Shown here one piece after another: positions 1 to 12,091 of a stretch of DNA of 64,000 nucleotides. The position numbers and the translations under genes are program-made. Numbering within the stretch: the stretch's first letter is position 1; the number at the start of each line of letters is the position of its first letter. The notes under the pieces are model-generated. The model made no database searches. It was given only the letters and a program-made list of their open reading frames with translations, and was not told the origin of the DNA. The stretch comes from Rhabditophanes sp. KR3021. Its lineage: Eukaryota; Nematoda; Chromadorea; Rhabditida; Alloionematidae. Where the stretch lies: the NCBI GenBank assembly GCA_963281155.1, contig CAUJLY010000006.1:1426001-1490000 (forward strand). Direction: 5' to 3'.

Positions 1-2154
1 TAAAAAGACGCGGCCCAGTCAACGGCGTAGGATCTGTTGTACAAAATATGTGTGCATATTAAACATCATCTAGCTGATTTTTTAAAAGAGACAGTCAGAG
101 AAAAGTAGGGTTATGAAGAGACCTTCCAATTTTTAGCTGCTGCTGATAAAAGGCAAAAGGAAGACGACAACTGACAATATTACTACATACACATATATGT
201 GATATGGCACCACGACACCGATAAAAAGTGAATCGCAAAATATCTCAAAATGTTCAAAGTGGTATAGGACTATCAAAAAATTCATCTTATGCCTTAAACT
301 ATATCAAGTTGTAGGCGTTTTCGATTATACAATTAGGAACAACAAATGGATATGGTTCTGAGCTCACTATATACATTTATATTTGTACATCTCCCAACCA
401 AAAACCCCGCACATTTGTATGACCAAATGAAAAGTAAATGAAGACATATTTTGATAAATATATGAGTACATCAAATTAAATGATGATAGTAGTTGTTAGG
501 AATAAAAATTGTGTGGACGCAAACCAAAAAGCAGTACCAATTGCTGTCCATATCTTCTTAATATATGACGCACCAACAAACACAAATTAGACAACAACCA
601 AGCCTCGAGGTGTGTGGGTAATTTTTTGTTTTCAAAAAAATGACTCAATCAATGTGAGTGACATATATCTGGCAAAAGAAAAAACCTCACTACATATACT
701 TTTCTTCTTCTCATCACACTTTGATGAATGCAAATAAATGATTTCAGTTAAAAAAGCTTTAACAAATTAATGGTAAAAGAAATATATACAAAGATAAACC
801 AAATGAAAGTACTTTGCACTTTCAAGAAAAAGGAAGGGATGTTGAGTGAGTATACAATTATTTTTTCACTCTTCAATTAAATAATTCTACCAAATTACGT
901 CTTAACTTTGTGACATAAGCCTAGCTTAATAAGAAACAATTTTAATGTTAACAAGTACTTTCTTGGAAGCTGGATTTAAAAAGTAGTGCCGTGATTATAA
1001 AGTACATGTAAATTGCCTTTTAATTCGACTCACTTTTAATTGCAAAGGCTCCAAACTAATTCTTATAAATTCACACAATTTCCCACCAAATGGTAAAAAA
1101 TATTTGATTACCTTTACTACATTTTTCAATGATAAGGTATTAACTTTGATTGAAGAACCGGTTGTCATAGAATATGCATTCCTGAGTTATGTGTATATAG
1201 CAAAAGATAAGTAAAAAATGATGCACTAATGCATAACTTAGTATCTCACTTTCGATTGCGGCAACCGAAGTTTACCACCAAATTAAATTAATAGGTATTA
1301 CTTTTTGATAAGGAAACGACCCTAATTTTGTATAAAAATACATATTCTCCTTATCAAAGGATGTACGCAATTGCATCACAAGATTATTGATAATATGGCA
1401 TTTCATGAGCAAGGACAAATATACATTTGGTTATGATGAAGAATATAATGAAATATCATTTTGCAAAAAGTTTCCATCAATTATAGAGATATTTGGTGTT
1501 GTGTTGAGGGGAAATGATTGAATATGATGATTTTATGAACAAAGTTGGTGCGCAGGTATTATTGTACATATTTTTTGGTATATTTCAAGACAGATTAAGC
1601 GATTGTAGAGACAAAAAATGTCATCTTCATATTGATTTATGCTTCATTAATTGTAACTCAACCTAACTGTACATTTATTAACTTTTCCTTTGAACTAATC
1701 ATCACTTTTATAACCTTTTGCTCATTTGATTTATCAAGTTTGCCTGTTAACATTTCATTTAACATAAGTCGACGGTATGAGGCAAATTTGTGTACCAAAT
1801 GACGGCACAAAGGCCAATCAAAGACATTACTTCTCCTTCAACAAGGACCGTCTTATAGCGATGGTGATGTGCTGTTTTTGAGTTGGGAAAATGTAACAAT
1901 AACTGATTTTAATAAATGCGCAACACCTTTATTAATTGATAATGATACATCTAATTAATTAACACTATTTACATTCAAAATTTATATCCAACACACACTC
2001 ATTTAACACAAATAAAACACCAACAAATCAATCTGTATACTACTTTTAGGCCCTATTGATCTATTGTTCTGACTTTTAAATGAAACATCCTTTCTTAATA
2101 CTTTAAAACTTCAAAATTAAACTGTTTAACATATAAAAAAGAAACGTTCCTACT
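1..2154. other. Left-end non-coding stretch
   Basis: No long open frame, tRNA or recognisable repeat was seen here. The sequence is AT-rich with scattered stops in all frames. It may hold the promoter and first exon of the GIT gene that begins coding near 2155-2237, or the flank of a gene to the left. Confidence 0.5.
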
Positions 2155-2236
2155 ATGAATCAACCTTTTTGTAAGTTGGTTAAGGAGTTATTTTGTAATT
2201 AATGTTATGTTAAGATAATAAAAATACCTTGGTTAG

Positions 2237-4449
2237 GGAGTGTGCTGATTGTGGCGCAGATGGGCCCACGTGGGCTTCGTTAAGCCATGCTGTTTTAGTT
2301 TGTGCTGATTGTGCTTCCGTTCACAGAGACCTGGGTAGCAAATACTTTTTCAAGTTTTAATTTAATTTATTTCCAGGTCGCCATACAAGCCAACTTGTTT
2401 CCATAAATAAAGGGTACTGGAATCCAGTTCAACTTGATTTGATACTGTATTTGTACGACCATGGCTCAAATAATATCTGGGAGCATTACTTATACAATCA
2501 GTCCTTGACTGATCAGACTCATTTGCAATATCGGACTAATGAAAAGCCAACACCACACATGCCAATAACCCCAACCAAGGAAAAATTTATACGAGCCAAG
2601 TATGGTGAATTAAAGTATGTTTGCAGGCCATTACAAGAAGATATCTCAGACTTGGATATGCAATTATTTTCATGTGTTCGTACATCACATGTTGACACAA
2701 CATTGAGGCTGTTGGCTCAGCGGGCTAATCCAACATTTATTAATTTGACGACCGGAGACACTCCACTCCATATTGCTGCCAAGGAAAGGCAATTAAGGCA
2801 GATTGAGTTACTTTGCATGTATGGTGCCAATTTGTTTGGCAGAAATAATAATGGAGACACACCAAGACAGCTGGCTGAGAGGTGCGGTTTTGATGAGATC
2901 GCTCACAGATTAATACAACTTGAGTTTGAAATTCCCGATCGGATGTCTTGGTTTTTGTGTGGCAAAATACCAACTCACCAAAACGACCACCACTTCTTGA
3001 TTCCTGACGTAGTTGGAGCCCAATTGACCGAAAAACAAAAGGCAATGATGGAACGTTATGTACATCTAACAGATGATGCTTTTGCCAGTCTCGGAGAAGA
3101 CTTATACGATGAGGTAGTGTCAAGTGTAATTGCATTTTTTTAATTAAAACCATATGTGCATGTAGATAGTAATTGCTATTTTGTTTAGATTGAGCGTCGT
3201 AACAATTCAAAGGCATGGTGCAGTGAAGTAAGGGAGAAGCATAATATATTGGGAGCCGTTCAGTATTTGGCAGCTTTCCTACCACCAAACCCTCTATTAC
3301 CCTCATTTCGCAATCAAAGAAGGCAAAAACTGGCTAAATTTGATTCAAATGGCTTTGTTCATCTGCTCATCATTCATCTCAAAGAAATGAGACGCAGATT
3401 TTATGGAATAGATAAAAAAGTGATATTAAAGGAATTGAAAGATAGAAATGTAATTGATAAACATCCCAAAACAACCACACATCCACCCCAAATCAACCAA
3501 AAAAATGAAGAAGAAGAGGAAAATGAAAATAAACTATCGAAAGCAGAACAATACAAAAGATCCATCCACCGAACCCAATCTGCCACTACTGAAAACCAAA
3601 GAACGTACAGCAAGGATATTGATGATTTGCAGAGTGTCATCAAGAAACAAACTGAAACAATAAATAATTTATCCCAATTAGTAGTTACTTTTTCAAGGTA
3701 AGTTAAATTGATGTATTGCATCAGTTACCTTTTGTTAATTTAGAGAAATGAAGGGTGTGCAGGTGAAGATGGACACTATGGAAGTAGACAACGCAGCCCT
3801 TCGAGATGATTTGTCGCGGTTGCGATCACATGTTTACCTGAAAGACACTCAATTTGGTCCTCAAACTAATGTATTCGCCCCGAAAGCCATGCACGCAACT
3901 CCCCTATCAAGTTACACCCTTGAAAAGAATAAATCAGGTCCAATCAACGGCACTTGCCAACCAACTGCCCAAGACAACGACAGCGCCTTTTCTTCTCGAA
4001 CCATCGACTACCAAGAGAAAAGTAGCGTGATGACGACAGGAATGCAAGTTCGCAGAGGAAACTCGTTCGCAAATCATTCCAACGAACTTCTATCATCTCC
4101 ACAACACACCATCCCCACCAAATTTCAGATGGATTTTAGAGGCAAAATGATTCAAAATGTAGACAAATTGACTCTTTCTATCAGAAACCTTCAAACTGAA
4201 CTTTTAAAACCAACCCCACAAAGTTTTGTTTATTGTGATGCGATTAGCAATTGTGTGAATTGCATCATTGACACAATCCCCAAATCAGTTCTAAGAAAAT
4301 CTGTGTTAGCTTGCATTCAAAAACTTGAAAATTCAATGCGACGCCTGGAATGTATTTGTGTTGGGCCAAATATCAATGTCCATGATGCTTCCATGGCTGC
4401 TTATCAATTGGCTTTAGCGGCCAAGAATTTGTTTTTATGTTGTGAATGA
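2237..4449 (+). CDS. git-1: GIT-family ArfGAP (GIT1/2 orthologue), 5' end unresolved
   Basis: This is an ARF GTPase-activating scaffold that in other animals pairs with PIX at focal adhesions and synapses. Exons: 2237-2334, 2377-3113, 3189-3697, 3744-4449, about 680 residues in all. Introns are 42, 75 and 46 nt. The first exon holds the ArfGAP zinc finger, C-x2-C-x16-C-x2-C, starting at CADCGADG, followed by VHRDLG with the GAP arginine. The next exon gives NIWEHYL and two or three ankyrin repeats ([23 protein letters not shown]). Exon 3 carries the Spa2-homology region ([20 protein letters not shown]), which in GIT binds PIX. The last exon ends in the four-helix paxillin-binding domain. A charged low-complexity and coiled-coil linker sits around 3460-3800. 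The initiator is uncertain: an ATG at 2155 followed by a strong GTAAGT donor at 2171 would join the acceptor at 2236 one base out of frame. Convergent with the UNC-93-like gene. Confidence 0.9.
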
Positions 4450-5005
4450 CATTTCATCAACTGGCCACCATCCATTAATTTAATACATTGTCACAAGAAT
4501 CTTTTAGCTTTTATATGCATTCAAAGCATATTGTTTATCTCTGCCTTGCATTCAAGTAAAGTATCGAGTAGTAAATCGTTTTGCGAGTTGTTAAATTAAA
4601 TAATATCTCCACACATCAACCAAATAATTTAATGTGGTCGTAAATAATTTCGAAATTCACCCCCTTTAATCACTTACTTCATTGCCATACCAATAAATAA
4701 TAATGCAAAAACATTAAATTGGCTGTTCAAGATCGTAAAAGCAATGGCATTTTTGAGGGGAGTTCATTTTTTAATGACATACTATCTAATAAATTATATA
4801 GCTATTACTTGGTACCTTTTAAAATAAACAATTTACCCAGATTGAGAAGAGAGGCATTTTATTTCGTTGCTATAAATGAGTGTCTTTTGCAATAATATAA
4901 GCAAAATGTACTTTCGTTTGAAATTAAAAAGTGAAATTGATGATATACCAATTGTAAATGATATTTAAAGAGAGTTTTTTTCATTAAATAAGGCTAATTT
5001 ATCCA
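4450..5005. other. Intergenic gap between convergent genes
   Basis: This short AT-rich interval separates the 3' ends of the GIT gene and the UNC-93-like gene. No open frame or RNA gene was recognised; it presumably holds both 3' UTRs. Confidence 0.6.
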
Positions 5006-6429
5006 TTAGTTTTTATCTATTCCAATCGGGTGAATTGATGCCACGAATGGGTGGTGGTTATTGCCATCTACCATATTTAAGGGATCCTCAATGTTCTTTT
5101 CTCTCTTTGGAATGAGGTACCGATTGTTGAGGAATAAAAAGCAGATTACAGTCAATATTAATAAGACTAGAAGTAATCCCATATCGAAGTACAAATTAGA
5201 AACAGAGCCTAGAACAATTGCTAGGGAACATCCAATAGATTGGAATAGTCGTGACATCGATACTGATTGACTGGTTCTGGATGAAAATTGAGAAGTACAG
5301 ATGGCAGTTCTTATTGAATTCCATGCCCCATCTCCTGCTCCCAGTAAAAAGGAAATAATCATCGTTGTAGTTAGGTTAGTTTCGATAAAAGCTGTGTCGT
5401 AAGTTGGGTGGAATTTCGATTCGGAAGGAACACATAAAACAATCAAAATAAATGCACCGAGATGAATTGGCAAGGCTAGCAAAATTGAAGTCATATATCC
5501 AGTTGATGCAAATCGCTTTGACATCCATGAAATTAACAAACTTATTGTTACTTGGCCTAACCCAACAGAAATGCTATAATAGGCAGTGATGTGCAAAGCC
5601 CCACCATGAATGATAAGAGCTTTAATGAATTGAAGACATGTTGGGTAAACGGTGACCCAATATCCAGTCTCGAATCCAATGAATAGAAATCCTGGAATCA
5701 TAAGTTGCATTCTGGAATCTTTGAGAATGTCCATGTTCGAGATAAAAGCTTTTTTCATTTCCACAAATGAAATTGCCTTTATTGGGCCACTATTATTAGG
5801 CAAGGCCCAAAATACTGGAATACTTAATGATACAGCAATTAATAGAGCACAGATGATTAATCTGATTGTTGAAATTGACATGAAATCAAGATTTTCTTGA
5901 ACTGTAAATCGTTCCAATCCAAGCAATAGTAAACCTCCAATTGGTAAAGATAACAAATTTACTGCCCAGCATATTGCACTATTTCTTAAATGATTTTCCT
6001 TACCGGTAATTTCCTTTAGATAAACACCCTGTGCCGTCCACGAAACTAAAACAGCTACCTTTTAAACACACACCAAAATAACCTACGTGAAATTCCTAAA
6101 CCCATCAGAGCAGAAATACCATAGTAAACATAAGAGTTCAAAAACAAGAAAAGCCCGATATGAATTGCAAAGATAATTCCAGCTAACACTAAACTCCTTT
6201 TTGAGCCTAATACATCCACAAGATAAGACGTAATCAAACAAATGACGGCATATGTTCCGTAATTAAGAGCAAGTCCATAATACCCAGCATGAGGATTCAT
6301 TCTCTCAGGATCAACGTGTGCAACACTATGTAACATATTTTCCTCAATCATAGCTTTGACATCGAATCCAAGGAAGAGAAATAAAAATCCTAAGCCAATT
6401 AGGTTTACTAAAATTAGCTCCTTCGGCAT
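5006..6429 (-). CDS. UNC-93-like major facilitator transporter
   Basis: This multi-pass membrane protein of the UNC-93/MFSD11 branch of the major facilitator superfamily has two exons, 6087-6429 and 5006-6054, giving 463 residues. UNC-93 itself regulates a two-pore K+ channel in C. elegans; the role of this paralogue is unknown. Visible features are alternating hydrophobic helices (12 expected), LGFDVKAMIEENML after helix 1, the family motif SWTAQGVYLKEITGKENHLR in the spliced product, and a charged cytosolic tail. The intron 6055-6086 is only 32 nt; joining on the GGTAG acceptor restores SPVLVSWTAQG in frame. I chose the ATG at 6429 because a TTGCAG acceptor lies 13 nt upstream, which suggests trans-splicing. 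An in-frame start at 6492 would need that acceptor to be unused. It is one of several paralogue types, so no gene symbol is assigned. Confidence 0.85.
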
Positions 6430-7209
6430 TTTGTGTAACTTCCTGCAAACCAATAAATTTAAAATAAGACAACAAGTACGGAAGTATAACAATTTATTAA
6501 CAACAACAACAAAAATATATATTATATTTATTGTTCCAACCGAATGAAATAGCTCTTCACAGCAGACACAATCGGCTTTTATAGAAGATTGTTACATCAT
6601 TTTTACTGATTTATAATAATACCAACCGCTAAACACTGGTCAATTCAATAATTTATGAAAAAATTTAGCATAACTCCTTGACATTACCAATATTTCACAC
6701 CATAAATGCATTACGAATAGAGAGGATAATTTCACAACTACTTTTCATTGTATAAATTAGAAAATGTGACGATTTCGGATGTATTCGGCTTCTTTTTAAT
6801 CTAATGCAATCCTGAGGTTGAATATTTCCAATCATATGATTCAAACATCTCAATAACAAGGCATTTAGTTTGTTGCCAATTGAAGAAAGTTCAATTACAC
6901 TGTCTACAATCACATGCACATCAATTCTTTGAAGCATTTCGAAATCTTTTTGATGTTAAATGTATTACATCATTCTTATAGTTGCGTTGAAATGTTACTT
7001 TACGTTACCAGTACATTTAAAGTTCTTTGCGTCCACTAATATGGTTGACAATATTCAAATTAAATGTACGATCTCGGCTTTACAACTTCACTCAAATTCT
7101 TTTAATTTTGTTTTAAATGTGTGCTTCTATACAAAATTATGAAAACGATTTTATTGGTGATTTAAATAAATAAATGAATTTGGATGTGATGATAATGAAT
7201 TGGAGGAAT
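6430..7209. other. Intergenic, mostly non-coding
   Basis: This lies between the UNC-93-like start and the 3' end of the GPCR gene. An 80-codon open frame on the minus strand (6695-6937) matches no family I recognise and is not called as a gene. Otherwise the stretch is AT-rich with no visible structure. Confidence 0.5.
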
Positions 7210-9046
7210 TTAGTTAACTTCTATTAAGGCATTTGATTCATTTCCAACTTCGAGCATGATTACACTTTCATGCAAGTGATTTAGATTAATAGGTTGAGGT
7301 TGGGGTGAGTCACTTAATTTGGGAGTCATTGCGACAGACAGTACAATTTTATCCAGACCAGTTCCAAAACATTTCTTTTGAAGTATTGGTGGAGGAGTTT
7401 GAGAGATGACAGGAGAAGGAGTGGCAGGAATATTGGTACTTTTATTTCTTCGAATCACATATCCATTCCCACTATTTAAGTACCTGATGGTTGGAGCATA
7501 CTCAAGTAATTGGAATCTCTTGAAATATTGCTTGCAAAAACACATTCGAGAAAGCCTGATATTTATCTCTTCGCGTATTCTTAGATTACATGCATAATAT
7601 ATGGGTAGTCTTGCGGCACACGTCATGACCGTTAATAATGAAATCATATCACATATATGTGTATAATAAGGCCTTATCTCTTCGGTCATTAAATAGTCCT
7701 GCAAATAATTGATTCTTTAAAAATTACAACTTTTACTCACATAATCTACAACTTCAATAGTTGCTATTATTACATTTGGAAGATTTGATGCTAGATAAGT
7801 GCACGTAACAAGTACAAGCATCCTTGTTGCTGAGCGGATATTATTCTAGAAAAATAGATATTTGTTTTACTAAATTGCACACATACACATCTTCTTCCTC
7901 TCTTCAAGTCACCACAACTAACATCAAAACAATTGATACAAGCATCTACTAATCATAACGAAACAAATAAAACTCTAACAAATATTGACTAAGTTTCTTT
8001 TATCCAAAAACTTACTCTGTGTTCTGAAATGCCAAATCTAAAAAGTCTAGCCCCGATTTGTTGGTGACGAAGTTGTAGGACAATTTGCATGTTAAAATGA
8101 AAACTTAGGAAGAAAGGAAGGAAAGTTGATATGAGGATGCGGAACCAAAACTTGTAGACTGTTTTGTAGGGTTCGATGTTCACAAATTGGCCAAGTTCAA
8201 CTTTGTACTCAGTAACTCCTGTGCAATTACTGTTCTTGACCACTTCAATTTCCCAATACATGGGTCCTTTGGCCAGTAAGGCAAACAAAACTGCCAAGAA
8301 GGTGAGATACAAGCGGTACTTGATGTTAAAACTAGACTTAATCTTTTTGACGGTCAAAAACCTTTCAAAAGTTGCCAACGTAATTAGGAGGACTGAAGCT
8401 GTGATTGTGACTTGGCAAGTTGAATGGACACATTTCATATAATTGTACCAAGCTCTAGCCAAAACTTCATTTTCAAAATAATCCATAATGATGTTGACCG
8501 GAAACATAAGGATGTACGATGCTACAAGATAAACTCATCAATTTTAACTAATATCCTATTATCTTAAAACATTTTAAAAAAAGAGTCCCTGGTAAAAAGT
8601 AAGTCTTGGTGGGTAAGTAGAATAGAATGTTATTTTAAGAATCATTCATACAAGTAGGCCGCCCTTTTCTTAATAATTTTATTTCATCTAGAGGGGCTAT
8701 TTAATTACCCCTCAAACCCAAAATGATATAACTATTTAAAGTTGATAGGCCCACATCTATTCAACAAAACTCCAAACTGACCTGATAAAAAAATGTCACT
8801 GAAAGCAAGAAAAAGTAGATATAAAAGTTGAGAATTTCGATAGCTTCGACTTGACACAAGAATAGAGAATAAAAATGTATTAAAGAAAACAGATATAATT
8901 GCCACCAAACTTCCCACAATAGAAACCATTATGAAACGGATGCGTTCGGGTGGTATTACGGAACAATGTTCTTCCCACCACGCATCATGGCCAATTAAAG
9001 TTGATTTTGGAAAGGTTGTTGAGTTTAAGAAGGGTTCAGAAGTCAT
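7210..9046 (-). CDS. Rhodopsin-class G-protein-coupled receptor, probable peptide receptor
   Basis: Four exons, 8782-9046, 8016-8521, 7741-7845 and 7210-7698, splice in frame to 454 residues. The N-terminus is short and extracellular with an NST glycosylation site. TM1 is at about 37-63. TM2 contains LLFLAFSDIFLS. Cys119 before TM3 and a Cys in the second extracellular loop (NSNCTG) form the usual pair. The DRY motif appears as ERF (141-143), TM6 has SNLP, and the NPxxY motif of TM7 is replaced by RLPIYY (322-327). The roughly 125-residue cytosolic tail is Pro/Ser/Thr-rich. This resembles nematode neuropeptide-type receptors, but I cannot name the ligand. The ATG at 9046 is preferred because a TTGCCAG acceptor lies 6 nt upstream; an in-frame start at 9163 would add 39 hydrophobic residues. 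Introns are 260, 170 and 42 nt. Confidence 0.85.
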
Positions 9047-10483
9047 TATGAGCTGGCAAAAAGATAAAAATAGTCTAAAGAATGGGAAATTATTTAATTG
9101 ATCCACCCAATACATACAATACAAGACAACAGGATAAGTAAACAAAAAAACGTTATTGCTCATTAATCGCTTTCAACATGGCATTTATCATTTTTTGAGA
9201 CACAAAATGACAAAATAAAGATAATAGTTATATAGTGTTGAATGAATCGAATAAGCCTATAGATAAAGTAAAGAGATAAAGTTTAAAATGATAAAAGAAA
9301 AGATTAAAATGCTTAATTTTGAATAAATGTCAAATAACAAACAAGATTTTGAAGGAACTAAAACCCCACAAATCATTGTGTAAAAGGCGTCAAAATGGGT
9401 GTAAATGTTAACATAAGTAAATGACAGTAGATTTGTCCAGACCAACACCATTAAAGACAACATTGATAAGAATATTTGCCTGGAGCATAATCGAAAATGA
9501 CTTCTCATTACGTTTATTATTTAACATCACTGCTACTCATGTTTTTATTAAAACAGTAAAGTCAAACATAATCATACATATATATTTCTATATCATATTC
9601 ATACATTATTGCCTTGATGGTAATTTTTGATGAAGACAACACAAAATAAAATAACTATGAAGTAAAAATATGTATATATATGCACTAAAACATAGAACTT
9701 CATTATTGTTTCTCGGTCTTTATTAATATTTCTCAAGGAAATATACTTTCCACATATTCTTTTGTCCAATAATAAGCTAAATGAAGTACTTATGACAAGT
9801 ATCTAAAAATACGTTACCATATTAGTTTCAGGAACTTTTTTGAATGAAGGGCCGGGGATTTAATTTAAACAATAATTATACTCGATACTTAAGATGATGG
9901 CCTTATGAATGAGCCTTTATACAATTCATTTCTGTCAATACCAAGAACTAATAACTGAATCTATTATTAATAACTCATTTCATCTAGACATAATAAGTTA
10001 TTTCGTATATTAATGTATTCCACAATTTCTATTTGCACTATTAAGAATTTAAAATAATTAAGATTTGATAGCTGATGGCGAGAAGTTGTTCAAATATTTA
10101 AAAAAAGGTTTCTAAGAAATGAAATGAAAATGAAGTAAAAATAAAGTAATGGTTAAACAATTTGGGAAAAAGTATTTCTTTTTATCGAAATCTACTCAAA
10201 ATAGATTACCATCAATTAGGGAGTTAATTGTTGTTACAAAAAACATCGATGTCAAATTTGATAAATTACTCATTAAATATATTGTATTTTTACTTTGGAA
10301 ATCTGTGACAGCAAGTAGTAATGAGGAAGCAATCAAATTACCTGAAGTATGGTAAGAGTCATAATAATATTTATGATATTCTTTGCCAAACCTTAGGATT
10401 TGTTATTTATTAATGAAGTTTGATGTAAAGTAAAATTTATTTGCTGTTCTAAAGAGGAAATACGACAGGATGTTTGAAAATTA
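9047..10483. other. Intergenic, no confident gene
   Basis: This holds two short open frames: 83 codons of hydrophobic sequence on the minus strand (9257-9508) and 68 codons on the plus strand (10149-10355). Neither has a recognised family, splice context or signal that supports a gene. The rest is AT-rich. Confidence 0.5.
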
Positions 10484-11704
10484 TTAAAGTTTTTGAATGA
10501 TACATCCCGAAGCTTCCCCACCTCCATTGCAGACACAACAAAGGCCTCGTTCACCCTTTTTGAGGGCATGCACTAAGTGGGTAAAGATACGAGCTCCACT
10601 CATTCCGATAGGATGTCCTAGAGCGACTGCACCTCCATGCGCATTTACTTTGGTTGAATCTAGATCAAGTACTTTGATGGAAGCCATTGGAACAACTGAA
10701 AAAGCTTCATTTATTTCAAACAAAGCGATATCTTCTTTAGTTAGATTGGCTAATTTGAGCAGTTTGGGGATTACGAGTGAGGGAGCCATGCAGAAATCAA
10801 TTGGATTGGTTCCAGCATCTGCGTAAGCAATTATTTTTGCTAGGGGGGTCAGATTCTTTTCCCTGATTGTCTTGTCACTGACCAAGACGACAGCTGCAGC
10901 TCCGTCGTTTAAAGGAGAAGCATTGGCGGGGGTGATTGTTCCATCAGTTTTAAATACTGATTTCAAAGTCTTCATTTTATCGTAATTTACTTTTCTGAAT
11001 TCCTCATCCTCATGAAATTCTTTGTCTCCCTTTTTGTCTTTGAGAACAACGGAAACAACTTCGTCTTTGTAAATTCCGGCAGCCCAGGCTTCGGCAGATC
11101 TTTTATAAGAGCTGATTGCATAATTATCTTGATCCTCGCGAGTGAATCCCATGTCCGTAGCAGTTTTTTCTCCACACAATCCCATATGAATGTCATTATA
11201 AGGGTCAGTTAGTCCATCTTTTACAATTCCATCAATCACTTGAAATCCTCCATACCCAGTGTCTCCTCTTTTATTGTAAAAAGGAACGTTGGACATAGAT
11301 TCCATCCCACCAGCAACGATGATGTCTTGGTGACCTGTTTGAATTTGCTGGGCTCCGATCATGATTGCCTTCAAACCAGAAGCACATACTTTGTTGACGG
11401 TGGTTGTAATAACGGAAACATTACACCCAGCATTCAAGGCCGCTTGTCTGGCAGGTGCTTGTCCCACACCTAAATATAACTCAATTACCCAACGAACAAA
11501 ATAAAATAACTTACCAGCTTGCAAAACTTCTCCCATAAACACTTCCTCAATGTCATCACCTGTAAGGTTAGCTCTTTCGATGGCAGCTTTGATGGCAATA
11601 GTGCCTAGTTGTGGGCCTGTCAATGGTGCCAAGTTAGATCTAAATGATCCTACGGGAGTTCTGCAAGCAGACACGATGAACACGTCATTTAATTTGTTTG
11701 CCAT
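10484..11704 (-). CDS. Acetyl-CoA C-acetyltransferase (thiolase)
   Basis: This enzyme condenses or cleaves acetoacetyl-CoA (2 acetyl-CoA <-> acetoacetyl-CoA + CoA). Two exons, 11515-11704 and 10484-11469, give 391 residues, normal for biosynthetic-type thiolases. The nucleophile is Cys92 in [10 protein letters not shown]. The other catalytic residues are His349 in [10 protein letters not shown] and Cys377 in [19 protein letters not shown] and the [12 protein letters not shown] segment are also present. The C-terminus IIQKL is ACAT1/KAT-1-like, but the N-terminus starts directly at the thiolase core ([20 protein letters not shown]) with no obvious mitochondrial leader. A cytosolic or peroxisomal copy, or a missed leader exon, are both possible. 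The intron (11470-11514, 45 nt) is a multiple of three and has no in-frame stop, so retention would insert 15 residues in the core; removing it restores [13 protein letters not shown]. Confidence 0.93.
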   Translation of the reverse strand: MANKLNDVFIVSACRTPVGSFRSNLAPLTGPQLGTIAIKAAIERANLTGDDIEEVFMGEVLQAGKLFYFVRWVIELYLGVGQAPARQAALNAGCNVSVITTTVNKVCASGLKAIMIGAQQIQTGHQDIIVAGGMESMSNVPFYNKRGDTGYGGFQVIDGIVKDGLTDPYNDIHMGLCGEKTATDMGFTREDQDNYAISSYKRSAEAWAAGIYKDEVVSVVLKDKKGDKEFHEDEEFRKVNYDKMKTLKSVFKTDGTITPANASPLNDGAAAVVLVSDKTIREKNLTPLAKIIAYADAGTNPIDFCMAPSLVIPKLLKLANLTKEDIALFEINEAFSVVPMASIKVLDLDSTKVNAHGGAVALGHPIGMSGARIFTHLVHALKKGERGLCCVCNGGGEASGCIIQKL

Positions 11705-12091
11705 TATTCAAAATAGTGAAGTGATGTGTGTGTGTTTGTCCGTCGATAATAAGGTTCATGCAAAATGTTCGATGTTAAGTATTGTTATAAAAGAAGGCGC
11801 GGCTTTGTATGTTGCTGTACAATACATCCTACCATTCCAACAGACGATGGCTGAAGTGACGAGGAAAAGAAATTTATTGTGATCAAGGTTTGTTCATAAT
11901 CATTGTTGGGATCAATTGTGATACGTGGGAAAGATAGACAGAAGGTCAACTAAAATGACGAAAGGAATAGGTGTATAAAATAATATTTTATTTATTATTT
12001 TAGGGCAATCAACTTTTGTTACTCATGTATTTTTATGAAAAATAGAGATCATCCAGGATATTATATCAATTCATGGTACTGCCACGAATCA
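11705..12091. other. Short intergenic gap
   Basis: This covers the likely promoter of the thiolase gene and the 3' flank of the next minus-strand gene. No further features were seen. Confidence 0.5.

Noticed and set aside
3401..3721. Minus-strand frame within the GIT linker
   Set aside because: It lies opposite the Lys/Glu-rich coding linker of GIT; composition explains its openness.
6695..6937. 80-codon minus-strand open frame between the UNC-93-like and GPCR genes
   Set aside because: The translation looks moderately protein-like but matches no family, has no splice or SL acceptor context, and its length is possible by chance in this region.
9257..9508. 83-codon hydrophobic frame upstream of the GPCR
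   Set aside because: AT-rich sequence often gives hydrophobic frames. It does not splice into the GPCR in frame, and no independent gene evidence was found.
11550..11882. 110-codon plus-strand frame over the thiolase start
   Set aside because: Antisense shadow of the thiolase gene, without domain or splice support.
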